A stretch of 64,000 nt of DNA from Pegea sp. RAD2-039 (Eukaryota > Chordata > Thaliacea > Salpida > Salpidae): NCBI GenBank assembly GCA_034620365.1, contig JAQGEQ010000161.1:620001-684000 (forward strand), given 5' to 3'. Within the stretch, counting starts at the first letter, position 1, and each line of letters starts with the position of its first letter. Shown here one piece after another: positions 25,560-36,800 of the stretch. Below the pieces are notes generated by a model. The model searched no databases and had not been told where the DNA came from. It saw nothing but the letters and a program-made list of their open reading frames with translations. The position numbers and the translations under genes are program-made.

Positions 25560-27178
25560 TCAAATTAATTTCTTTCTTGGGAAGCATTGTTTTTATCTCG
25601 TTGATCAAAAAAACCTTTTACTCTGACATGCGATCACAACACGATTGAACTTTTTTTATGAACGTTAAAATTTCAAGCAAACGGAATTTTTACCGTGGAA
25701 ATTATAATGGTATTAATAAGTTTCTATCAGATGTTGACTAGATTTCTGTTTTCAACTCTTCCGAAGACATCAATACTATTTACTCAAGGTTTACTAACAT
25801 CGTTAAAGAGTCAATTGAGAAATTCATTCCTTTTTATCAAGTTAGCAAAAAGCCACATTTGCCCAAATATTTACGGAATTTGCAACATTTGAGAAACCTC
25901 CTATACAAACAAACTAAAGCAGACCCTTCCATCGAGTTTCTGTAAAAGAAATTTATTTCTAATTTCTATTTAGGAAAAGAAAGTTCAGTTTTATCTTCAC
26001 CTAGCAAGAAAACGTTTTTTTGCTTCATAAATCACAAGCTTAAGGTGAGATCTCAATTATCTCCCTTACTTGATTGTGGTACGATGTGGTAACCGACCAG
26101 ATTGTGATGGAACCAGAGAATAAAGCTGAATTGCTAAACAATCAATTTAATAGCGTTTTTTTATTGATGATGGTAATACTCCTTCTCTCTCCTACTCCGA
26201 CATTCTTAAAAATGTCTCTGAGATGGTAGAACTTGACATAACTGTCGATATAGTATCTAAGACTATTTTTTCTTTAAAATCATCAGTTTCCAACACCCCA
26301 GATCAGATCCAAGCTTTGTTTTTAAGAAAAACTACTTCCTCTTTATCACTACCTTTATCGCTTTTCTTTAACATGACTCTAAGGCGAGGAAGAGTTCCAC
26401 AAGTTTGGAAGAAAGCTATTATTACTCCAATTCATAAAAAGAGTCCCAGAAACACTGCACTAAACTACAGACCAGTTTTGCTGACTTCAGTTATCTACAG
26501 AATTCAAGAGCATATCATTCACAATCATATGACCAGTCATTTGATGGAGCACCATCTAATATCTGATGTCCAACATGGCTTTGTGAAACGGAGATCTTCC
26601 CTGACTCAACATCTCACTTTTCTTAATGAGCTTACAGCCCATTACGAAAGTAATACTTCTTATGACATCATATATTTTGCTAAAGCGTTTGATTCTGTCC
26701 CACACACTAAGCTCGTCACTGTATTAAAAAACTTAAAAATCGACAGCTTCATCTTTCAGTGGATTGAAGATTACTTATCAGGTAGAACCCAACAAACTCG
26801 TGTAGAAAGGTCTTTATCTACTTCTAGTCAAATCACTAGTGGTTTTCCACAGGGTTCTGTTCTGGGTCCCCTTCTCTTTTTAATTTGTATTGAAGACCTG
26901 TCATTGTCATGTCAGAATCTCGTGTTGTTCAAGAAGAAGTTGAACCGTTATAATATTGCCAACACTGCTATTTCTAAACTGTGAATTTTTCCTTTTCTTG
27001 TATTTCTATTATTCTATATAATTATTAATTATTATATGCTTTGAGGACTTCCTAAATGCCATGTGTTACATCGTTTTCTTTCTGTATTTCTAACTTAATC
27101 GATGTTATTTGTGAGAATGTGTTTTAGAGGGTTTTTTTCAACACCCTCCTTCGCATTTATTGTAATAAATAAATAAAT
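25560..27178 (+). mobile_element. Non-LTR retrotransposon, internally deleted, copy 2
   Basis: Remnants of one LINE-type protein read on the + strand, with frame breaks. There is an endonuclease tail (CDHNTIE near 25640), a linker region (NFYRGNYNGINKF, a stop replacing a tryptophan, then KKPHLPKYLRNL), and an open reverse transcriptase segment at 26223-26984 with NYRPVLLTSV, QHGFVKRRSS, a degraded catalytic block (YFAKAFDSVPH in place of the usual DF-x-KAFD) and GFPQGSVLGPLLFLI. Straight after GPLLFLICIEDL the frame jumps to the C-terminal sequence found in copy 1 (LVLFKKKLN), so the YADD catalytic motif and the rest of the polymerase are deleted. The 3' untranslated region matches copy 1 and ends in an AAAT-type tail. 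It is a pseudogene copy. Confidence 0.88.
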
Positions 27179-28635
27179 CTCAAAAAACATCTAAAAGCAC
27201 CAAGTTATGTAAAGACACATTGAAATTGACTCTTCTGCTTCCCTACAAAAGATAAATTTTCGACAGTAAACTCAAGAACCTTAAATGAGTTAACAAAAGA
27301 CATAATTTGGCTAATTGGAAACCTTTTAAATATTAAATTTAATTAAATGATAACTTTCAGTATAGCTTACCAACTTCAATCATTGTTAATTATTGTTGCT
27401 AAGATGTAATTGATATTCACATTTAATTATAATAAAAAGTATATAAATATTTTATGAATGTACTTAAAGTTTTTTAAGTAGTTTTAATTTCGTTAAAAAA
27501 CCTCAGCAACTTTGTAAGAAAAATTAGTAGAATAGTCTTCATGAAACAAGAAAACGGATCTTAAATAATAATTTCAAGTTGGGCGAGAAGTTTTTAAAGA
27601 CAACTATCTATAAAAAAGATTACAATTTAAAAGATAATATTATAATTTTCTGAATACGAAATTTCTAACATATAAAATAAAACTTTTTTATATAGGGCTT
27701 CAGCTAAATTCTGATAGTAAAACTTCAGATAAAATTCAGTTTTGAAAAGATAATTTTTGGTATCATCAGTAAATTAGTTCAAAATATCTTTCCATAAAGT
27801 CACCAAAAAACTTGGTATTTATTAAACTTCTTTATTTAAATGTATAAAGTTCTTTTTAAAAAGCTTTTATTAGAACTATCACAAAACTATTATTAAGAAT
27901 ATTTAAAAAAGTTTTCTTTTTGTTTTGATTTACTGTTACTTAGCCGAAGATAAAAAATTGAAAATTAACTTTTGCAACATACCAAAAATTGGTGAGTTTT
28001 ATTTCTACATAAGCAAAGCTCTTTTACAAAACAAAACTTTGTAAAACATCTATTTGGAAGCTTTTTAGATTAAAAACTGATCTCTCTAATTTACTTATAA
28101 AAAGTGACTACAAACAGCCTTTTCCACTCATAAACTTAGCGTTGTATAATCATTTGAATTTAGTTAGCTTCCTTAAACCTTACACATAAATTAACTGCTC
28201 AACATCATCTTACAGCTAGCACTTTTCTAACAACATGTAAAGCTTAACAAATTGATTTTCAATCAAATAAATCTACAAACCTTTTTATTAACCAGTATCA
28301 AAGTCTAATAGTTAAATTTTGTTTCCAATCGATAAAATTTTAACAATTTCCCCAACTACAGTTTAAAAAAACTAAATTTGATAATAAGTTTTCTTCTTAA
28401 CAATAATCTCTAACTATAATCAATGACTTTTTGACAAGTAAAAAACAAAACTTTGCTGCATGAAAAACTAGGTTAGAAAATATTTCTTTTATAGAAAAAT
28501 TATACACTTAATTACCGCTAGTGTTTCTTTCTTTACAGTTGGCTATTAGCTTTTAATTGAAAGCAATTAGGTAGTTTCTACTTACTTTCTTTCTATCAAA
28601 ATCTCTACAAATTACGACTTTAAGAAGAAGAAAAA
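27179..28635. other. AT-rich intergenic DNA
   Basis: It lies between the retrotransposon tail and the SINE/exon-copy segment. No gene or RNA was recognised. Confidence 0.5.
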
Positions 28636-28637
28636 GT

Positions 28638-29010
28638 AGCCTGTTTCGGCCGAGAACTGCCATGCTGTAAGCCTGGGCAGAAATTATAGAGGTCCAGTTG
28701 TTGCCTGTGCAGCTGGAATGCAATCTACACGCCAACAATGTAGTATGCAGCAGTACAGAACTGTGATGCGGCTAAGCTAGCGTCGCAAGATCTTTCAGAA
28801 CGATACTGAGTACAGCGACAAACTGACTATGGGGCTCCAACTCCGACTTTAAACTCTGAGTTTTGCGTCTTCTAGAAGTGTTGTCATAAACCAAACTAAC
28901 GAGGCCCTTCCATCCGAGATTTTTATAGACTTTTACTTGTCGCAAATATATGTCTACCTGGGCTCGAACCCGAGACCTTTTGCAGGCAATCGCTACACTA
29001 CGGAGACGAA
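28638..29010 (-). mobile_element. tRNA-headed SINE, copy linked to an SLC3A1 exon copy
   Basis: Read on the - strand, a tRNA-like head begins near 29010 with GTCTCCGTAGTGTAGCGATT and a B-box (GGTCTCGGGTTCGAGCCC). A unique body and a tail ending ATGGCAGTTCTCGGCCGAAA near 28640 follow. The acceptor-stem halves do not pair well, so this is a tRNA-derived SINE head, not a working tRNA gene. A second near-identical copy lies in an SLC3A1 intron at 52840-53190. Confidence 0.75.
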
Positions 29011-29084
29011 CAGAAAGATAAATACTACAGAGACGGAAAGCTTGGTGTAAAGCTATGAAAACTATGATAACAATATTCAGCTAA

Positions 29085-29262
29085 AACTAACTCTCCAGTT
29101 AGGCCAGCGGTCTTTTGGCATAGCCTGCATCCAATCAGTAACTTCTTTGTAAACTTTTGAAGCAGTCCACTGATCCACATTTAGCTGCAACAGCCGAAGA
29201 TTCATCGGGACATCAGCTTCCTTAGTGAAAGAGTTTCCATAGAAACGTGCCATAGTCTTTAC
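29085..29262 (-). pseudogene. SLC3A1: Stray partial copy of SLC3A1 exon 8
   Basis: This interval repeats, with very few changes, the SLC3A1 exon at 53270-53474, including MARFYGNSFTKEADVPMN and the end at DRWPNWR plus the intron donor. One residue visibly differs (VTDWMQ against VIDWMQ). The 5' part of the exon is missing: on the - strand the match starts at GACTATGGC, directly after a SINE-head fragment with a B-box at 29263-29283. The other SLC3A1 exons are absent here, and the intron beyond the donor continues into the SINE as in the parent gene. It is therefore a segment copy of genomic DNA, not a processed cDNA. No product is expected. Confidence 0.85.
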
Positions 29263-29295
29263 TTGGGCTCGAACCTGAGACCTTCCGTGTGTTAA

Positions 29296-30802
29296 CAAGA
29301 CAGTTTTTAAAGTAAATAAAACTAGAATAAAACAAATTAATTTTAGTCAAACTTTGAGTTACAATAAAACAATTTACTGGTCAAAAAATAATAAATGAGC
29401 TCAAAATAAGGTTTGAAGAGAAACTTGAATCTAAAAATATAGGGAATCATAATAAATCAGTTATTTGTTAATTATATTTTTAGTTTATTCCAAATATTCG
29501 TTAATTTTCTAAATAGGTTATATTTCAAGTTACAAGTACTGTTCTTACGAATTGAGGAGTCCTATTTAATAAAACTTTTATTCGCAATGAATTTTTAATT
29601 TGATCATCAATTAACTTGTATAATAATTTAATTTAAACTCTTAAACGGATTAGAGTTAATCCATGGAAAGGCTGCAGTATTTTCAATCAGTTTCTTTGCT
29701 TTAAAATTTTAGTTCTTTCATGAAAGTAAATTCATGAAAGTTTATAATTAGTGAAAGACTTATTATTTAATAAAAGTTAAAAACATTTTATGTTATCAGG
29801 TTTAAATAATGACAAAAAGGGATTATTTTATAAAAGTTGAAAAGAGTTGACTAATATTTAGTTTTTCAGACAGAATAATTTGTGTAATTTTAATTTCAAG
29901 CTAAATTTATTCTTATAAAAAAAGAAGCAAAATAATTATCCTAAATGAATTCAATCACTACATCTAATAAAACGTTAACACAGATTTGATTAAAACTATT
30001 GAATGAAACAATTAAACCATTTTTAATTTCACTGAATTATTTGAGTACAATTCATAGAAGCAGAGAAAGAAGAGATTTATCAACCTAACAGCAAATTCAG
30101 TTTCTCTTCTAAAGCAATAAAAACTATATTAATTTTTAACAATTACTTTTTCTAGGGATTTAAGCTCTGTCCGATAAAAAGGCTATACAGGTTTTAATTT
30201 AATTTGTAGTGATTCAATTGAAGCATAAAAATCAAAGAGATGTTTAATTTTTTAATTTATTTAATCAAAACATAAAACCACAAAGAAATAACATCTGAGT
30301 AAAAAGTGATGAAATAAAGCAAATAAATGAAACTATAAAAAATCTCAATTGAAAGTTAACATCATCTGCTAGCTTCTCACTGCTTCCTTTAACCCTTTCT
30401 GAACTTAGTGAGAACGTCTCTTTTAAGTTTTACCCGCAAGAGAGGAAAACGTAGTCAAGTTAAAGAAGGCACACTCTTCAATAGGTTAGGAATACTTTTC
30501 TGTTCATGAAATGATTGGAACTCTCTGGCCGTCATCTACTTTAAGTACTCAAAGGCGAACTTGAACTTAGGGTGAAAAAAGTCTTTGCTTGGTGATTGTT
30601 GGAAGAAGTACAATAAACACAATCGAGAAGTTATCGCCGCAACATCTCACGAGATATTTAGAGAGTTGGTAAGTTACAAAATACAGAGTGGTGGAACAAC
30701 ATCAAAGTACCAGGAAATTAAATTCATTTGAAAACTAAATCACAATAATTGTATACAGGCAACAGACAAAACTACAAAACAAGTGTGATTGGTTGCTGGT
30801 GT
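29296..30802. other. Intergenic DNA and SLMAP 3' flank
   Basis: No exon was recognised. The part near 30360-30800 is less AT-rich and may be the SLMAP 3' untranslated region. Confidence 0.45.
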
Positions 30803-33800
30803 CTAATTGTGTTCCATTAAAAAATAGAACGCAAACGAAGCCATAAAAACCATTGCACCGATAGCAGTTTGTTTTGCCTGAAGATAAAGTAAATTAGTGA
30901 ATGAAGAAGATAAGCGAATAAGAAACTTACTGAGATGAGGAAGGCGGTTGGTTTAGTGCTTGCATCCGCTTGAAGTTGTTGACAGCGTTGGTGCACTTCT
31001 TTCACGATCTCTTCACGTTCTCCAAGCAAAGCTGTCCACTGTTCAATTGATAGTTCAATGACGATGCCCGATGAGAAACGAAGTATATGAATGTAGGAAG
31101 AAGCCAGAACAGCAACAGCGGCAGAAAGAGAAAACAAACAAGCATATTATGTTAAAGCATGCGGTAGCTAGATTAAATGGCAAAACTACTAATGAATAAC
31201 TACTTGAATAAAGCGTTTTGTTTCCAAAACTATATTACAGATTGACCAATAAGTTGATTAACTTAATTAATGTTAACTAATAATAGTAAAAATGATTGCT
31301 GGTTATTTCTGAGGGTAGTTTGCATGCAATCTTGTACCAATAACTTGAGATTATTTTGTTAATTGTATGATAGAGACTTTTGTTGAGGCAAAATGTTTAA
31401 TTATTTTTTAATTAAGATGTAGTTTGCTTTTATTAGCAGAAGTCAATTGCTTCTAGTAGAGAATACTTTGATACAAAGTTCATTTGAGGTTGCTTATGGT
31501 AAAGGAGATATTTAAATCAGTGAATTAGTATCTCTGACTGAATAAAGAGGACTAAAAGATGAAGAGTTTGTGGAAGACCTAAATCAAAAAAGATTTTGAA
31601 GTTTCAAATTGAGAAAAAAGAATTGAAATTGAAAGAAAAATCAATTTAATAAACTAATTAGTTTGCAAGAAAATTATTTGGCAATAAGTAGTTAGCTGAA
31701 GTGGAATCAGAACTGAAGTCAGAATAAGATTACTGGAATGAAACACATGATACAAAGCATCAACTACTTTACGTTGTTAAATCATCTGTTTTTAAGCCAA
31801 AAAAATCGGCTGAAAGTTGGATTGCGTCAATAGAAATTCGTGAGCAAAATAACCAAAACTTGAGCAGATAAGAAAATAGAAAAACTGATTAGCCGATAAT
31901 TGCAAGGTCATATGCTAATTACCAAGAATACTTCATTGCACAAAAAGCCCTTTTTAGTAATTCAAAAATTCATAAGAATGATCTTAAAGAAGAGAGTTGA
32001 AACATTTGACAGTTTTAAAAGTAAGATGAGAAAATGTTGAAAGCATGAAAGATCTACAAGTACTAACCACATCAACCCATGCATAAGGCAGCAATAAGAT
32101 TTGAACGAAGTTTTTGCAAACTACTGTTAATAAGTTGTTATCAAGTTTTAAGCCAAGCGCTAGAAATAAATTAAGCAAAAAGATGAAGAAAAGAGAAGAG
32201 GAAAATTGCTAAGAGGGACTTAGGGGGGCACAAGTAAATGGTCAAAGCGTCAGGGTTCCACCTGCCGAGTAAAAATAGATAAGGACGACGGAAAGGTGGC
32301 CGACAGTTTCAAAGCATAAAATCGAAACCTTGTCACAGTTTGAAGAAGATAGCGGGTGGTTTTGTTGATTATCAGTTAACTTTAGGGTGATTTGTTGCTA
32401 GTGTGGGGCTGACAGAGTGTTTAATTTTCAGATTAAAAAAGAACCTACATCAGTTGATTTATATGGAAAGTTGTTGAAGGTTTACAAAAACATTTTTCTT
32501 CACGTTTACTACCTCAACCAAATACAACAATCAAACACATGCAACAACTCACATCAGCTTGTCGTTGAACTTGTTCATTTTTCATCTTTTCACAACGAGC
32601 ATTTCCGCTTTCGACTTCTTCTTCATAGCTTTTACGAAGCTTTTCGAGACGAACTACCTCCAGTTCTAGGAGTCTCTTTTCCTCATCAGTCCTAAATTAA
32701 GGTTTAAGTAACTCAAAAAAAGGTTTAACCAACTTTAACCTTAAATAATAAATATCTAATAGAGCTGTGTAGTTATCCAGTTATGTTTAAACATTTAAAT
32801 AAGCTCTAAGAGAGTTGAACTATACATAACTGACTCTTTTCTATCTAATATCTAAGCTGACTACAAATTAAACAATTCTAACCATTCTTTAAGCTGTAGT
32901 AAATGAGCTTTTTTCAACAGTACATACTCCTCTGGGTCATCAAATTCAGTTTTTTGTTGGTTAGTATCTCCGCCTATGACAGAGTCGTCTTCAGCATCCC
33001 AAAACACATCAGTATCCTGTCTCTCATTATCATGAAGACTCTTATGAACTATATGATCTGATTGGGCATGAGGCTGAACAGTAGCCAGCTGAGGTGATGC
33101 TACACTTGGTTCACTAACTGCTGAAGTGATTGGTAGCATATCGCTAAAGGTAACTGACTTCTTATTGAGTGGTTTAACTCGGTTGCTTTTTAGAAGGCTG
33201 CTAGTCAATGCTGGTTTCTTACTAGCACCAACTGGTAGTTTGCTAGCAGTAGATGGTTTCTTACTAGCACCAACTGGTAGTTTGCTAGCAGTAGATGGTT
33301 TTTTACTAGCACCAACTGGTAGTTTGCTAGCAGTAGCTGGTTTCTTACTAGCGGCAACTGGTAGTTTACTAGCTCCAACTGGTAGTTTGCTAGCAGTAGA
33401 TGGTTTCTTACTAGCACCAACTGGTAGTTTGCTAGCAGTAGCTGGTAGTTTGCTAGCAGTAGATGGTTTCTTACTAGCACCAACTGGTAGTTTGCTAGTA
33501 CCAACTGGTAGTTTGCTAGCAGTAGATGGTTTTTTACTAGCACCAACTGGTAGTTTGCTAGAAGTAGCTGGTAGTTTGCTAGCACCAACTGGTAGTTTGC
33601 TAGCAGTAGCTGGTAGTTTGCTAGCACCAACTGGTAGTTTGCTAGCAGTAGATGGTTTCTTACTAGCACCAACTGGTAGTTTGCTAGCAGTAGCTGGTAG
33701 TTTGCTAGCACCAACTGGTAGTTTGCTAGCAGTAGCTGGTAGTTTACTAGCAGTAGATGGTTTCTTACTAGCACCAACTGGTAGTTTACTAGTAGTAGCT

Positions 33801-36800
33801 GGTTTCTTACTAGCACCAACTGGTAGTTTGCTAACAGTAGATGGTTTTTTACTAGCACCAACTGGTAGTTTGCTAGCAGTAGCTGGTTTCTTACTAGCGG
33901 CAACTGGTAGTTTGCTAGCAGTAGATGGTTTCTTGCTAGCACCAACTGGTAGTTTACTAGTAGTAGCTGGTTTTTTACTAGCACCAACTGGTAGTTTACT
34001 AGCACCAACTGGTAGTTTACTAGCTCCAACTGGTAGTTTACTGGTAGTAGATGGTTTCTTACTAGCACCAACTGGTAGTTTGCTAGCAGTAGCTGGTTTC
34101 TTACTAGCACCAACTGGTAGTTTGCTAGTAGTAGATGGTTTCTTACTAGCACCAACTGGTAGTTTACTACAACCTGATGGCTTCAAACTTGTACCAATTG
34201 ATAGTTTAGAAGCAATAGTTGGTGACTTACTAATAATTGCAGATTTTGTATGGTTGCTAGTTGGCAGTTTACTAGTTAATGCTGGTTTTGAGTTGGTGCT
34301 GAATGGTGGTTTGCCGTCTACTGAAAGCTTTTTACTCGTCTTAGTTGATGGCTTAGCAATAGCTTGTAATTTATTAGTTTTGCTACCTGTAGGTCTACTA
34401 GAGACAGATGATTTTAAACTATTATCAAATGGTGGTCTGTCTGAAACTGCAAGCTTTTTACTTGTTTTAACTGGAGGCTTACTAATAGCTTGAGATTTTT
34501 TGCTGTTAGTAACCGGTAGTTTGCTAATAAACTTTGGCTTTGCAGCAGAAAAGAAAGGTGGCCTAGCAGCAACTGATAACTTTTCACTGCCTAAAACTGG
34601 CAACTTACTGATTGATTTTGTTACATTTCCAAAATTATTGTTACCAGATACTTTTTGAACAGCAATTGAATTATCACCAGCAATAAGGGTTTTCTCAGTT
34701 GCTACAGAAGATTTCTCACCAACAATAAGGGTTTTTTCAGGTGCAGCAATTGAGTTATCACCAACAATAAGGGTTTTCTCAGTTGCTACAGAAGATTTCT
34801 CACCAACAATAAGGGTTTTCTCAGTTGCTACAGAAGATTTCTCACCAACAATAAGGGTTTTCTCAGTTGCTACAGAAGATTTCTCACCAACAATAAGGGT
34901 TTTCTCAGTTGCTACAGAAGATTTCTCACCAACAATAAAGGTTTTCTCAGTTGCTACAGAAGATTTCTCATCAACAAGGGTTTTCTCAGGTGCAGCAATC
35001 GAGTTATCACCAACAATAAGGGTTTTCTCAGTTGCTACAGAAGATTTCTCACCAACAATAAAGGTTTTCTCAGTTGCTACAGAAGATTTCTCATCAACAA
35101 TAAGGGTTTTCTCAGTTGCTACAGAAGATTTCTCATCAACAATAAGGGTTTTCTCAGTTGCTACAGAAGATTTCTCATCAACAATAAGGGTTTTCTCAGT
35201 AGCTACAGAAGATTTCTCATCAACAAGGGGTTTCTCAGGTGCAGCAATTGAGTTATCACCAACAAGGGTTTTTTCAGTGGCTACAGAAGATTTCTCACCA
35301 ACAATAAGGGTTTTCTCAGTTGCTACAGAAGATTTCTCATCAACAAGGGGTTTCTCAGGTGCAGCAATTGAGTTATCACCAACAACAAGGGTTTTTTCAG
35401 TTGCTACACAGGATTTCACACCAACAAGGGTTTTCTCAGTTGCTACACAGGATTTCACACCAACAAGGGTTTTCTCAGTTGCTACAGAAGATTTCACACC
35501 AACAATAAGGGGCTTCTTGGTTGCAGTAGAAGACTGATAAGTAGAAGTGGTAATTTTTAAGCCATTAGAAGTATTTGCTGCTTTCTTATTTTTTGAATCT
35601 CTCCAACTATAAGGCGTTGGTATTTTAGAAGTTTTAGACTTCTTTTCTCCATCAGTTGTAGACTTTTCAACCGTCTTTTGATAATTTACAATCGTTGACG
35701 AGTTAAAAGGTGCAATCGGTTTCCATTCAACAGTTGTTAATTTAGCTGGAGGTAGAGTTTTTTCACTAGCAGTTATTGGTCGGTCTGTTGGAGGTTCAGG
35801 TTTTGGATTAATAATAGCTGGAATTTTATCAGCAAGTGCTGGTCTCCAGGTAGGAATAGATGATTTTTTGGTACTACTTGGTTTCCTATAAGTACTAGTA
35901 GTTATTTTGTTTTCTGAACTTGCAGATTTACTGGTGGTAGTAGCTGGTTTCTTTATTAAGCTTGCAGATTTACTGGTGGTAGTAGCTGGTTTCTTTATCA
36001 AGCTTGCAGATTTACTGGTGGTAGTAGCTGGTTTCTTTATCAAGCTTGTAGATTTGCTGGTGGTAGTAGCTGGTTTCTTTATCAAGCTTGCAGATTTACT
36101 GGTGGTAGTAGCTGGTTTCTTTATTAAGCTTGCAGATTTACTGGTGGTAGTAGCTGGTTTCTTTATCAAGCTTGCAGATTTGCTGGTGGTAGTAGCTGGT
36201 TTCTTTAAGCTTGCAGATTTACTGGTGATAGTAGCTGGTTCCTTTATCAAGCTTGCAGATTTACTGGTGGTAGTAGCTGGTTTCTTTATTAAGCTTGCAG
36301 ATTTACTGGTCGTAGTAGCTGGTTTATTGTAACTTGAAGTTCGCCAGCTGCTAGTAGTTATTTTGTTTTCTGAACTTGCAGATTTACTGGTGGTAGTAGC
36401 TGGTTTCTTTATCAAGCTTGCAGATTTACTGGTCGTAGTAGCTGGTTTCTTTATCAAGCTTGCAGATTTATTGGTGGTAGTAGCTGGTTTCTTTATTAAG
36501 CTTGCAGATTTACTGGTGGTAGTAGCTGGTTTCTTTATTAAGCTTGCAGATTTACTGGTGGTAGTAGCTGGTTTCTTTATTAAGCCTGCAGATTTACTGG
36601 TCGTAGTAGCTGTTTTCTTTATCAAGCTTGCAGATTTACTGGTGGTAGTAGCTGGTTTCTTTATCAAGCTTACAGATTTACTGGTGGTAGTAGCTGGTTT
36701 CTTTATTAAGCTTGCAGATTTACTGGTGGTAGCAACTGGTTTCTTTATCAAGCTTGTAGATTTACTGGTGGTAGTAGCTGGTTTCTTTATCAAGCTTGCA

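Noticed and set aside
28955-29010. Functional tRNA gene at the SINE head
   Set aside because: The B-box is good, but the acceptor ends do not pair and the sequence continues into a SINE body; the same applies near 53140-53190.
29077-29298. 73-residue gene at the SLC3A1 exon copy
   Set aside because: It is one partial exon plus SINE sequence, with no other SLC3A1 exons nearby.
33126-34493. 455-codon + strand frame through the SKLPVGA array
   Set aside because: It is the complement of the coding array, open only because the units are multiples of three; it has no unique sequence, no splice context and no start region of its own.
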